From Ichthyophthirius multifiliis (Eukaryota; Ciliophora; Oligohymenophorea; Hymenostomatida), in NCBI RefSeq assembly GCF_000220395.1, contig NW_004086099.1, positions 18,617-82,616 on the forward strand: a stretch of 64,000 nucleotides of DNA, read 5' to 3'. A program made the translations under genes and the position numbers. Shown here in pieces: positions 28,331 through 46,859 of this stretch (position 1 is its first letter; each line of letters opens with the position of its first letter). The notes under the pieces were generated by a model. It saw only the letters and a list, made by a program, of their open reading frames with translations, was not told where the DNA came from and ran no database searches.

Positions 28331-29674
28331 ATGAATATTAATATCAATTATGCAAAGAATAAATTACAATAATTATAAGAAGTAAATTATTTTATGTTTT
28401 ATAACCTTTAAATATTATAGAATTTTTTCTCTAAAAAAAACAAAATAAAGTTGAATCATAATATTATTAAAATATAAAAATCTATATCATTGAATGATTA
28501 TGAAAAATACAAAAGGCTTCTTTTTTCAAGCAGATGTGAGCCACCTAATTTAAAAAATTAAGAAATTTTTTAAATAAATAATCAGAAAATAAATCCTGGT
28601 GAAATTATAATTAAAAATGCAATGCAAAATTTAAAAAATAATTCAAACAAATCAATTTTTCCATAAAATTAGACTTTCTAGAAAAAATAATTTAATTCAT
28701 TTACAGACAGATATATTTATAAAAGAAATTATTTGTCGCCTCCTAAAAAAATCGAAAAAACTTTTTAAAAAAATAATGATTAGTAAATTATTTAAAGTGA
28801 ATTAATTTAAAGTGAATAAGAATTGAATAATTTAAAAAATAAATCAAATATTTTAATGTCAGAAAAAGATTAATTAAAGCAAGAAATATTACATTTAGAA
28901 TTTAAAGCAAATCTCTTAAATGCACAAAATTAAAGATTAGAAAAAAATTAAAAAAATTAAATGCAATAATAAGATTAAAAATTATCCATAAATTTATGTG
29001 AAAACAATATAAATAATTTGTAAGAAAATTTTTAAGACAAATTAAATGAGTTAGAACAACTGAATATATAATAATAAATAATTCAAAAAAGTTTATAGTA
29101 AGAAAATAAAATCAATATAAAAATAAAGTAAAATAAACCTTAAGAATTTAATTATTATGAAAGTGAAAGTAGTAATAGTAGTTTTGAATAACTAAATTAA
29201 AAAATTTAATAAAAATATTATGATTTATAATATAAAAAAGGTTTTGAAAATTAAAATTATATATAAAAATATTAATAAAGTAAAACAGATTAACTTATAG
29301 TTTAGTTTATGGAAGAAATTAATAAATAAAATATATAAAAAGGGTAAGACTATTAAAATAATGATTAGAAGCGTTAATTTGATTAATTTAATAATAATAA
29401 ATATAGTATGAGCTTTTAGGATGTTGATGATTTATCTCAAGAAGTAGATAAGCTCATTTAATTTAGAAATAATAGTAAATAATAAGTAAAATAGAAATTA
29501 GAATCCATTAATAAGAAAAAAAAAGACAATCATTATTATAATAAAATCCAAGATATTATTGATAATTAAATAAAAAGGAAAAAGCCTTCTTTATTTGAAA
29601 TAGATGAAGAAGAATAGAATTCTGATAATTCTTTTAATTATCAAAATAGATTTTAATAATATTAATTTAAATGA
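28331..29674 (+). CDS. Q/N-rich coiled-coil protein, 434 aa
   Basis: Two exons (28331-28381, 28421-29674). The N-terminal third is basic with a compact motif (SLNDYEKYKRLLFSSRCEPP). A coiled coil follows (LKQEILHLEFKANLLNAQN), then long Gln/Asn/Lys-rich sections and an acidic Ser patch (ESESSNSSFE). No enzyme or membrane signature is seen. Its TGA lies 26 nt from that of the convergent minus-strand channel gene. Confidence 0.75.
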
Positions 29675-29699
29675 TTTTTTTAAAATAGAATATTTAATA

Positions 29700-32483
29700 T
29701 CATTAATTTTTTTATATTAGAGAATAATTTTTCGAATTTTATTTAAATAATTTTTTTTTTTTATTTTCAATTAATCCCAAATATTTAATTTTAACGAAAA
29801 ATAAAATAATTATCTCATTTATTTATTAAACCAAAATTTTCTAAATTTATTAACTTTTAATATTTTTTTATATATTGAGAAAAATAAAATAAATAATTTT
29901 CTTTTTACATTTAGAGTTTTTTATTCAGATTTCAACTAACTTTATGCAATTTTAACAATATTTTCATATTCAATTTATGCATTTTACTTAGTTGCTGGAT
30001 TTTCTCTATCATAATCCTTTTGTATAAAAATAAGAAATATATAAAAAATTATTTACTTTTTCTAATAAATGTTGAATATCAGAATATTTATAATTTACAG
30101 GTTCATATTTTTTCTTTAAGAATATTTTTTTATTTATATATTAATTGGGTAAAAAATTATTTAAACAGCCAATAAAGAGAGTCAAATATTAAACATAAGA
30201 ATCAAAATTATTAAAATTAAATTATTGAGTCTCCAAAATATAAGAACATAAAATCATATTTCCTGCCTTTTATGTTTTATGAAAATTAATTAAAAATATC
30301 TAAACATTTTTTTTTACACAAAAAAACATAATAGAATTTTCAAGCATTTTCATTATAAAAATAGATAATTCTTTACCAAATTAATTTTTAGCACTTTTTC
30401 TTCGTATAAAATTGTACTTGTAAAAAAATAAATTTTCGTGTATAAATATTTTTAAACTAAAAAAAATATTATACTTTATCTATCCAATAACTAACAATAA
30501 CATAAATAGTTGTATAAATGATTCCTGTAGGGAATATCGGTGCATAAAAAGCCATAAAATAAACGATTTAAATTAAGTTAGAATATCTTTCAATATAATT
30601 AAATTAAGTGTTCTCAAATAATCTTTTTTTAAAAAAAAATTCAATAATTGTTTATAAAATAACATTTTACTCATTTAATTCTTACTAAGTTAAAAAACAT
30701 TGACCTTTTTCTGATTAATATTTTTAGATTTAATATCTTTTAATATATTTAATAAGCTCTTAGAAATCAATTATTTAAAATAGAAGAAAAAAAATTATTT
30801 TATATATAAAAATATAATTTAAATTATAAATAATTCTAGGCTTTTAAAAAAAGCCTTTATTATCATCATTTTTAATCATAAAAGTCTAATTTATTAATAA
30901 AACTAATCCAAAAATACCAAATTATCCAAAACTATTTTTCAAAAGTAAGCTTTTATTAAAATCTATTTCACATTTTTATTTTTCCCATCTAAAAAATAAA
31001 AATAAATTAGTAAATGTGTATAAATTTAAATATTACTTAGTAAGATAGAAAGAAATAATATATATAATTTTCCCAATAAAAATAATAGACAAAGCTATTA
31101 AAGCAAATAATATTTGTAAAGAAGTCTCCGTATTAAAAAGAAAATAGCTTTATTTAATCCAAACTTAATTTTAATAAACATAAATTTACCAAAAAACAAA
31201 AAAAAATCCAAAAACAAATGCCTAAACTAAACAAAATCCAATAAAAAATTTTAAAACTTAATTTTCTTTATACAAATTCCACCAAAAAACTTCACTTGGC
31301 AATGGTGCCTCGCAAATTCTGATTTTTTTTTCTTTGTAAACTAATTTTTTATTCATAAACAAACCCCTAAAGTTTTCTAAAACTTCCCATCTACTAATAG
31401 AATCTGATAAAGTGATAAAAGCCCATCCTGTAAAATATTTTTTCATGAATTCTTTACTTTTTTTCCCATTAAATTAATCTAAAAGTGGCTTGATTTTTTC
31501 TTCTAAATTATTTAAAAGATCATTTATATATATACTATTTAAATCAGGTTAAAAAAAGTCAGTTCTATATTTATTAATAATGGCATTCTATTTCTTTTAA
31601 TAAATTATTTTTTTCCTTTCTTCTTCCCAAGTTTTCAATTCTTGTAAATTATAAGTGAATTCAACCTTTTTAATTTCTACTTTTGCTTTTTTGTTTTCCA
31701 ATAAAGCATTTTACAAAAAAACTTTCAAATCCTCTTCAAAATCCTTATTTATTGCATCATATTCTTTAGGAATATCTTTTATTAAAATAGTAAATTATTA
31801 ACTTTCATATAAACGACATTATAAATTTAACTTTCGCCATAAAAAATGAAAAAATAAAACTAAAAAACATACTAATGACAAATTCAGTTTTTTTTAAGTT
31901 GATAATACATATTAATCATTTAGTATATTTCCGATAGATTATTATATTATCCAATCTTCTATACATATATTAAGATCTTAGCAAGCCTTTCCATAATAAA
32001 TGTTTGAAAATAAGTTATAAGCACCAGTTATCAAAAAGAATGCTATACATATGAAAATTATATTTTTGACATCTTAAAAATATAAGGAATAGCCAAATCC
32101 TAAATAATTAAATTCTTATAGAGAACAAAATAATGAAAAAGGAATTTTATTTATTATTTTATTACAACATACGCATTTTTCAGTATTATTTTACATTTAT
32201 TTACCTATTTAGGATGCTTTCTTTTTTTTATTATTTTTATATTTTAATATTATTTATATACTTAATGTTAATTTGCTATGGAAATATCTGAAGGAATTTA
32301 ATCTGGATCATATTTTTAGTCATTTTCAACATTTTTATATAAAATATTTTAAGAATTACCAGTAATTATTGGAACTTCGATTTTTTATTAAAATTAATAA
32401 TAAAAAGTTTTTTTTAAAATGTATTTTTTATTTATTTTTTACGAATTCGGCTTATCTTTATTTGGAGAAGATTATTGCTACAT
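29700..32483 (-). CDS. OSCA/TMEM63 (CSC1-like) ion channel, paralog 1
   Basis: Multi-exon gene from ATG 32483 (MQQQSSPNKDKPNS). After a hydrophilic N-terminus with a CVCCNK motif comes a transmembrane helix (IIFICIAFFLITGAYNLF). A long cytosolic loop of the PHM7_cyt type follows (TILIKDIPKEYDA, KYFTGWAFITLSDS, IRICEAPLPSEVFWWNL), then the membrane core (FFIGFCLVQAFVFGFF and further helices). These are the hallmarks of OSCA/TMEM63 osmo- and mechanosensitive cation channels in the plasma membrane. The C-terminus ends ENPATKQNAQIEYENIVK and a short tail; the final exon and stop (placed at 29700) are uncertain. It is clearly paralogous to the gene at 39088-42053. Confidence 0.8.
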
Positions 32484-33232
32484 CTTTAATTTTACATTTT
32501 AATTTAATTAGCTATTTATTATTTTATATGATTATTAAATTATAATTATTTTATATATAAATACATAAAATAACTTTCTTTATTCAAATTAAATTATAGC
32601 TTTAACTTTCTTGTAATAGTAAAAAATAAGGCTATTTATTAATATTTTAATAATAAAAATAAAACAATGTTAATATTTAAAAAAATAATTTAAAATATAT
32701 ACTTAATTTTACAAAATCCATTAATAATAAATATATATTATACAAATTTTTAAGTTAAGTAAATATTAATTTTATTTTAAACTAAATTAGTACTAATTAA
32801 CTTTTTAAAATATTATATTTTAAATTTTTATATAATTTAAGTGATATTTAATAAGATTTTATAAATATTTTTTTTGTTCAAATTAAAATATTTACTTATT
32901 TTTTTTAATCATAATTATACTTTTATCTTACTATTATACTATTATATTATCATATTTATAAAAACTGTATTTATTTAAACTGCAAAATAATAATTACTAA
33001 TTATATAAATTTTATTATTTTATTTTGCTTAATTAATAAATTTAAATTTTTATCATTTATATAATAACATATATTATCACTTATTTTCTCACTAAAATTG
33101 TGCTAAATCTAAAAATTTTCTTTTAATTAGCAAAGAAATTTTGTAAAATTGTAAAATAATTTCATAAAAAATATAAACAAATCAATATCCATAATTCTAG
33201 TAAATTGAAAATATAAAATATTTGAAAATAAA
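32484..33232. other. AT-rich divergent intergenic region
   Basis: 750 nt between the starts of channel paralog 1 (minus) and RPB1 (plus), so it must hold both promoters. The sequence is almost entirely A/T without recognisable motifs. Confidence 0.5.
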
Positions 33233-38919
<5,687 letters not shown>

Positions 38920-39087
38920 ATTAATAAAAATATATATAATAAAAAATATATTTATATATAATTAAAAATGTATTTATATATTAAATTAAAATACATTAAT
39001 AAATTATAAAAAAATATATATTTATATTTTTAAAAAAATATATTTATATATTATAAAAATATTTATATTTTACTTAAATAAAAAAAT

Positions 39088-41736
39088 TCATTCGATATTA
39101 ATTTAATTTAAGGATTTTAATTCTTAATTTTCAACGTCCTTAACGTCCTTAACGTCCTTAACGTCCTTAACGTCCTTAACGTCCTTAACGTCCTTAACGT
39201 CCTTAACGTCCTTAACGTCCTTAACGTCCTTAACGTCCTTAACGTCCTTAACGTCCTTAACGTCCTTAACATCCTTAATATCCTTAACATCCTTAATATC
39301 CTTAATATCCTTAATATCCTTATCGTCCTTAATATCCTTATCGTCCTTAACGTCCTTTTTTATTTCACTTTTAATTAAATAAAAAATTATATTATTTATT
39401 TTACTTTATCAACTTTTGCAATTTAATTTGATTTTTCATAAGTTTCCTCAATTATTTTTTAAAATGCTTAAGTTGCATAAGTTTAAGTTGCTGGATTTTC
39501 TCTATCATAATCCTATTTATGTGATATGATTTTTTAATATTTTTTTAACAAAAGCTTATATTATATTTTACAATAAAAAGTTTTTTTTATATTTATTGAA
39601 AAGATTCAAAATTAGGAGAAACAGGCTTTACTTTAAATATTTTCTTATTAATAAAATTCATAGGTAAAATAGCATTTAAAAATGCAATTCCCATGGCTAA
39701 ATAAGAAACATAAGAATCAAAATTACTAATTTATATATTAGGTTTTTCAAAAACATAATCAGAAAAAAGTATATTTCCCCCCTTAAAAAAAATATTAAAT
39801 AAAATAAATATTTAATAGAAATGAATTTAATTAAAACAAATATATATTAAAATTTAATTAAAATATGTTTAATTACACAATAAATAACTAATACATATTC
39901 TAACATTTCTGTCATTTCTGTAGGTAGTTCGGTGCCCATATTATATTTGATAATTCTTCTTCTTAAAATATTATACTTTAATTTATAAAATTTAATTATC
40001 AAAAATAAAATAAACGAAAATAAATACTTTATCAATTAAATAAGCCAAAAATAAAGTAGCTAATGTCCATAATATACACATAGGTAAAATAGATGAATAA
40101 AACGCCATCATATACATACTTTTAAGAATAGTAGTATATCTATTAATATACATGAATTCTGGTTTACAAAATGCACTTTTTTTTTTTATAAAAAAAAAAG
40201 ATAAAATAATTACTTATTTAATTATTCTTATGTTAAAAAACATAAGGAGGTTTTTTAATATTTTCTAATAATCATCCATTTTCTAACAATTTAAATAATA
40301 CCTTTAATATTAATAACTTCTAAAATAAATGGAATGACGGCATTCATAATAAAAACAAATTAAATATTATACACAAGTCCACCCTAACCAAAAACTTTCA
40401 CAAATTTATCATCATCAGGATTAACCATAAACAACTAATTAAAAAAAAGTAAAAAAATATTCAAGCAAATTTATGCAAAAGCAATTTTTTTTATGGCACT
40501 AGAATTATAATATCCTTTAGTTTTTTAACCCTCCCATTGAGTCAAATAAATACCTTAAATTTAAAAAAAAATCGAAATAAAAGTAATTACAATAGATATA
40601 GTAAATGAATACAACCACATTATAATCTCGAAATCTATAATATACTAATTTTTTTTTTTTTTTATTTCTTATTAAGATTCCAACAAATATTTTAAGAAGA
40701 AAAAAAATGCAGCATTTTGTGCACAAATAAGTAAATACCCACATAATTCTTTCCAAATTTACCCTTTCTTATGTAAATTCATCCAATATACATCCGTTGG
40801 AGCTGGTGGATTTTCTATTTCGATTTTATCTCCTTTAAAATTAAGTTTCGGTTTAATCTCGAAAAACCCACCTAATTTCGCATAAGCTCTTATTATATCA
40901 TATTTATTTTTAGAATCGTTCAATGTAATAAAAATCCACCCAGTAAAATACTAAGAAAGAAACTCGGAAGAATTTGCATCTTAAAATTTATTCAAAATAA
41001 AATCTACTTTTGCCTAAATATTGGCTATTTATTCATTTAATTGAATGATATTGACATTTTCTTGGTAAAATCCTGTTGTATATCTTTAAATAATCGCTTT
41101 TTATTATTTTTTAATGAAAAAATCTTTTTATTTTTATTATTCTAATGCCTCACTAAGATTAAATGTAAAATTTGTTTTAATTATTTCAACCTTTTAACCA
41201 CTTAATAAATTGGTACTGAGAAATTCTATAAATTCTTCTTTGTTGAAATTCTGAGTTATTTTGATATTTTTTAATAGAATAGTATAATCAGAAGCAGAAA
41301 AATCCAGTTAATCACAAACATTTTCAGAAACTCGAATTTTTCGTCTAAAAAATTAAAAAATTATAACCAAAGCTACTACGGTACCCAAATTTAAATAATT
41401 TTGAATTTTTATTTAATAATTTAAACCTTTTTTATTTCCAACAGAAAATATAGTAATCCAATCTTCATTACAAAATACACCTTAAGTACTTTTACAAAAT
41501 GATCCATTTACATAGTTTGTGTATATATTATACCCTCCAGATATTAGAATTATTATTAAACAGGTTATAATGCAAAATATTAAAAAACTAAAATATAAAG
41601 GATATCCAGGACCTAAATAAGCAAGATTATTCATACTTGAAAATAATGGGAGTTAAATCTTGTTAATGCTTTAATTACAACAAATGCATGTTTCTCTTTT
41701 TGCAGTTTCGTCATTTTTTCCTACAATTGACGAAAG

Positions 41737-41777
<41 letters not shown>

Positions 41778-42053
41778 TATATTTTTATATAAATATTTAT
41801 TTATTTAAATAATTTTTATTTATTTTTTACTTCATGCTTTTTTGCTATTTCAAAATTTGGAGGTATTGCTCCAGGATTATATTTTTGTCTAGCCTCTATT
41901 ATATTCTATTTGATTTTTGGTATTTGAGGTAATGGAACTTTTTATTTTTATTTTTTTAGGTATTAATATTTAAACAATATTTTATTTTTTACTTATTTAA
42001 TTAATTTGTATTTATAAATTATTTGTAATTGACTTCTTTCTATCATTCGACAT
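39088..42053 (-). CDS. OSCA/TMEM63 (CSC1-like) ion channel, paralog 2 with KD-repeat tail
   Basis: Starts MSNDRKKSITNNLQIQIN at 42053. The layout repeats paralog 1: a CICCNQ motif, a helix (LIFCIITCLIIILISGGYNI), the cytosolic loop with DYTILLKNIK, QYFTGWIFITLNDS and IENPPAPTDVYWMNL, then membrane helices and ENPATQTYATQAFQK. Intron 39355-39404 brings a 9-bp repeat array into frame as a tail of about 25 V/I/D-K-D triplets. The protein then ends VENQELKSLNQINIE before TGA at 39088. One intron near 41740-41810 contains a TA microsatellite. The charged tail has no counterpart in paralog 1. Function is inferred from the family: a membrane-tension or osmotic cation channel. Confidence 0.82.
39133..39357. 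repeat. 25-copy 9-bp tandem repeat within a channel gene
   Basis: The unit AACGTCCTT (plus strand) is repeated about 25 times. The low-coordinate two-thirds (about 39133-39273) are perfect copies. The rest carries A-for-G or similar changes (ATATCCTTA, TCGTCCTTA). Read on the minus strand after splicing of intron 39355-39404 it encodes K-D-(V/I/D) triplets. All substitutions preserve charge or hydrophobic class, which supports translation. Confidence 0.9.
41740..41782. repeat. TA microsatellite inside an intron
   Basis: Alternating TA over about 43 nt with one phase break, lying in an intron of channel paralog 2. Confidence 0.8.
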
Positions 42054-42328
42054 TATATTTTATGTCAATTCTTTTTAATTTTAATATTATTATTTTTCTA
42101 TTTATTATTTTAATTAAAATAAATAGCAATAATTTTAGTAATTTTTTTTTATTTTACTTTTTTAAAAAAATTCATTTTAAATAATAAAATTTTAATACTA
42201 TATTAAACATAAATTAATTGTTATATCCATTATTAAGTAAAAAATATAATATTTGTGTAATAAAATACTATATTATTCTTTATAAACAATTAATTTTATT
42301 AAATAATTAACATAAAAAATAATAATCA

Positions 42329-43601
42329 TCAATCGAGTTTTACAAAATATTTTATTTCACAACTACTGCTTTTGAGATTTTTACTATTAATTGCAAGTGG
42401 TTACTAAAACGGTGGATTATACATATTACTATTAAAATTCCCTACTTATAATTACTTATTTTTAAATAATTTAAAATAAAACCACAAAACCTACTCTTTT
42501 TACTAATTGATAAGATACAAAACCGCAAAAACATTATCTAAAAGAACTCCCATTTTATTTTATAAAGCTGGAATATCAATATCAATAAGAAATTCATCTT
42601 TAAAAACAATATTTTTTTTCACACTTTATTTAAATTCAGTTGCATAAGCACACTCTTCTCCCAGATCATCTTCTAAAATTTCATTTCCATTTAAAAGTCC
42701 AAGTTTAATCTACAAATCATTATCTTTACGCAATTTTTTTACCTCTTCGACGCCTATAATGAATTTATTTTCAACTTATATTGAATTTTTTTCACTTTTT
42801 TCAATTTACATACTATTCGAATAATTATTAATGCTATTTAAAATTTATTAATCTTCTTATACAGGGATATATTTTTTCACTTAAATATTAAAGTGTATTT
42901 TCTCATTTCTTTTTTTTTATTTAATCTTTTAAAAAGGATAAGTTAGTTATAAAGGATCTTCAAATAAAAATTCAGAAAATGAACCTTCGTTTATTTTATT
43001 ATTTTTAAATAATGGCTGTGCATACCATCCTAATTGTTATTCTTCATCATTTTAGGTTATTTATACAAATTAAAATACTATGATGTATTATTCGAATTCT
43101 TTTTCTTTTATGATTTCTTAAGGATCTGCTGAAATTCGTATATAAGCTCCTAATTCAACTTCATTTTTTTCGTTTTTATGTACTACTTCATCGAAATCAT
43201 ATAAAACAGGGTTCTAAAAGGCATCTAAAAGAATTTAATTTGGATTCATTATTATAAAATCAAATGATATTCCGATAGTATCGTCATATTTTTCCATTTT
43301 TTATAAATCAATAATAATCATATTTTCAGGTAGAAAAATCTTGGATTAATCTTTAATCTAATCTGAATTATAACTAAAACGATGTTTATTATTCTTTTTA
43401 TTTTTCTTTTTTCTTTATTATGTATTTAACATAAATAATAAATCATCTTCTTATTATTATTTTTTTGTGATTGTATTTTAATCTGATTGTTATTAAGTAA
43501 ATTCATAATATTAGGAATCTTAATTACTATTTTTATAAATGTTTATTTTATTTTTGAGAATGTATAAATAAACATATTATATTATAAAAATATATATTTA
43601 T

Positions 43602-43645
<44 letters not shown>

Positions 43646-46394
43646 GATTATATATATATTATTATAATACTCATCTATATTTATAAATACTGGCAATAAT
43701 TTTTTAAATTAATAATCTTTTATTACATATTAAATTATCATTTGAGTATTCTTATAATCTTTTTTAAAAGGAGGTTTTCTAGCAGGTGGTGATAATAAAT
43801 AATTTATAAATTTGCCATTATTTAATTTATTATTCTTTTATAATTATTTTTTATATTTTAAATAAAAAAATATTACTTTAAAAAGATTTTGTAAAATCCA
43901 ACCAATAGGTGTATTATCAATTGTAAGTTCAATAAAAAGATACATATTTTATAATTAATCATTACTATAATTTTCAATTTTTTAATTTAAATCAATTTAA
44001 AAATTTTTAGAGTAATCGAAAGTATCATTTTCTGATGTTAAGTTAATTAAGAAAAATGTTTTGCATTAATTTCCTTAAAAATCTTTAATAATATTATTTC
44101 TTTCATATAAAATAATATTCACTTAAACTTATTATTTATTAAATCCTATCATTTTTTCTAATTTTTCAATCCTAACTATTAAACCTCCTTCAAAATTACT
44201 TTTAGTGTTATTTTTATCAAATGAACTTTTATATTCTTGACTTTCTAAAGTGTTTGTGTTTTCATAATTTTGAATTTTAGTTTATGCCCTTTCTTATATT
44301 TTATATTTATTTTATAATTTATCTTCTCCTTATTATTAAATTTCTGTATATTATTTCATACTTTTATCATATTTGCTTGTCACTGAATTCTTTTCTTTGA
44401 TTTCTTAATTTTATTTTTTTATATTTGGGCTATTTATATTTATATTTAGATTATTCATATATAAATTAGGATTATTTCCATTTAGGCTTTGACTATTTTA
44501 TTTTTTGTTTTGTATTTCTGAAATGTTTGTATAACTTCCTCCTTACAAATTAGGATCACCACCATACATACTAGGATTACTATATTATATATCGTGATTT
44601 TTCAAATTAGGGCTTTTATTTATTTTTATGTTATTTGGATTATTTCCATATTATGGAATAAAATTGTTTCTTATGTTTAAATATTCGCTGTTTTCTTAAA
44701 ACTCCTAATCCCATCCTCCTTAGAAATAATTTTACGGATTTTAAATTTACGGACTTTATATTTACGGACTTTAAATTTAAGGACTTTACATTTACATTTA
44801 AGGATTTTACATTCTTTAAAAGTGATTTTCATTTTAATATTAATTATTTTTTGTATAGGAGATTTTGGGTTATAAATCAGCTGCTTCATATTTTAAATTA
44901 ATATATATTTTTTAATTAAAAATAATAAATAAAACCTCTATTTTCCCTTATAATTTATATTTAGGGAAATCTATTGGGATTATTTTCATAATTTTCATAT
45001 TAATTAATATTTTCACTATCATAATTCTAATGAAAAGGAGGAATCTAATAATCAGCTTCAAAAAAAGTATAAATATTATTATCAAAATTAAGATCATTAG
45101 GGGTTGCAATTCTTATAAAAAGATAGGAATTATGAATAGGTTTTATTTGATTTTATAAAGGTAAACTAGGTTTTATAGCTTAATTATATAAAGGAAGTTT
45201 AAATTTTCCAGAATTTAATTTCAAATTATTATTAAATATTTTATGTATTGTCCAAGCCTTTTATAAATTTATATATATTTATTTATTTATTTAAAAAAAC
45301 TTTATTATTTAATTCTCTTCTATTAGGAAACTTTTCATTAGAAAAAATCTCAAAGTAAATAATAGTATCTTAACATGCTTAAATATCTTGAACTAATCTT
45401 CTTTCAACAAATATGCAATGCGAATAAAAGCTAGATTATTCTATTGCTTTATATATATCTGTTTTTAAGTAAGTTTCTAATTATTAACCTTTGTCAAATA
45501 TCCCAAAACAAATCATTATATCATCAAAAAAAGGAGGAATATCAGTTAAAAAGTCGAATCTTAAAACAAATCCTTCATAAGAATTATAAGTATTTTTTTC
45601 ATAAATAAGGGATTAATTATTTTAAAATATGTTAATATCATTTTCTTGAGAAAATTTTTCATAATATTTTCTATTTTTTTAGAATAATAGTTACCTTTCT
45701 AATTTATCTTTTAAATCTCTAGTATATTTAAATTAATCGTGTTATTATTTAAATACATATGAATTCGGATCTAAATATCCCATTTATAATATTAATTATT
45801 TTTCTTTGTAAGTTAAATATTCAAACATTGCTTCAGTGTTTGTTTTCTCTTCTTATTTTTTTTTTGTAAATTATGAAGAATCATCAAATATTTTATAGTT
45901 TTTTTAACTTCTAGTGATGTTTTCAACTTGAATATTTGAATTTTTTCGGGAATATTTATATTAATTGTTTTCTAATTAAAAATCTATATCATGTATTCAA
46001 ATATTTTATTTTTTTAGAATATAAAAAATTATTCATTAATAATTTATTTTTATAATTACTATCTAGTTAATCTATATGTTACCGAAAACTGTTTATTTAT
46101 TGTTCTTTATTATAATTATTATTTTAATATCCTAAAAATGGAGCTTTTATTATAAATAAAATAATAATTCTACTAATATATAATTACATAATTTATGACT
46201 ATTAATATTTCCTTATTATTACTTTTATAATTTTTATATATATTATTTTTTATAATTAAATATTTACATTGCTTAAATTCAAAATATTCGAAGCTGTTCT
46301 TCCAAATTAACTTTATTAATCATGTGCTTTAAAAAAAAATTAAGAATAAGAAAAATTATTGTATAAAACAAATATTTATAAACATACCATTCAT
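42329..46394 (-). CDS. large protein with repeated C2-like units
   Basis: Multi-exon, start ATG 46394 (MNAHDQQSQFGRTASNIL, first intron after codon 2), stop TGA 42329. At least three units share one plan: a beta-rich stretch (VLRFDFLTDIPPFFDDI; IHNSYLFIRIATPNDL; VENKFIIGVEEVKKLR), then a W-x-x-x-x-x-[IL]F turn (AWTIHKIF, GWILQNLFK, LWFYFKLFK), then L-x-x-G-x-[FY] and a proline-rich strand (KLPLYNQAIKPSLP; YNPPFQQPLA). This suggests tandem C2 or beta-sandwich modules. The linker near 44560-44800 is SPQIQ-rich with NNPN repeats. No catalytic motif is seen. A ciliary or membrane-binding role is only a guess. Confidence 0.65.
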
Positions 46395-46859
46395 AAGTTT
46401 ATATAATTAATAATATTTTTGTATAATTTTTATAAAAAAAATAATTTAATAATAATAAAAACTTATTATAATATTAAGATTAAAAAAAAATTAAATAAAA
46501 AAATAATATATAAATATTTAATAAAAAAAAATATATTAAGTTTTAAAATAGATAATCAATTTATAATAAAATCAAATATATAAGCTTTTATAAAATATAA
46601 TATAATTATTGAAAACATAAAGTAATATCTAATAAATATTTATATTAACTTTAATTTAATTATCTTATTATTTTTTTAAATTTATTTATTAATAAATTAT
46701 TTACAAATATTTTAATTAAATTTATAAATAAACAAATTATTTTTAATTATAAAAACATATATTTTTAAAATGACTATTATTATATTTATTTAGATAAAAT
46801 TTAAAAAAATATATTTTATATAAAAATAAAGATTAAAAAATTAAATTTAATTAATTTTA
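46395..46859. other. AT-rich intergenic region
   Basis: About 465 nt of low-complexity A/T between two minus-strand genes. Nothing recognisable. Confidence 0.5.

Noticed and set aside
39121-39360. Regular repeat array resembling a CRISPR or satellite
   Set aside because: The units are contiguous 9-mers without spacers and lie in frame inside a channel gene.
44677-44889. Lys-rich minus-strand ORF with a KVRKYKVRKFKIRK repeat
   Set aside because: It is out of frame with the C2-like gene, whose own frame reads SPQIQ repeats here and continues on both sides.
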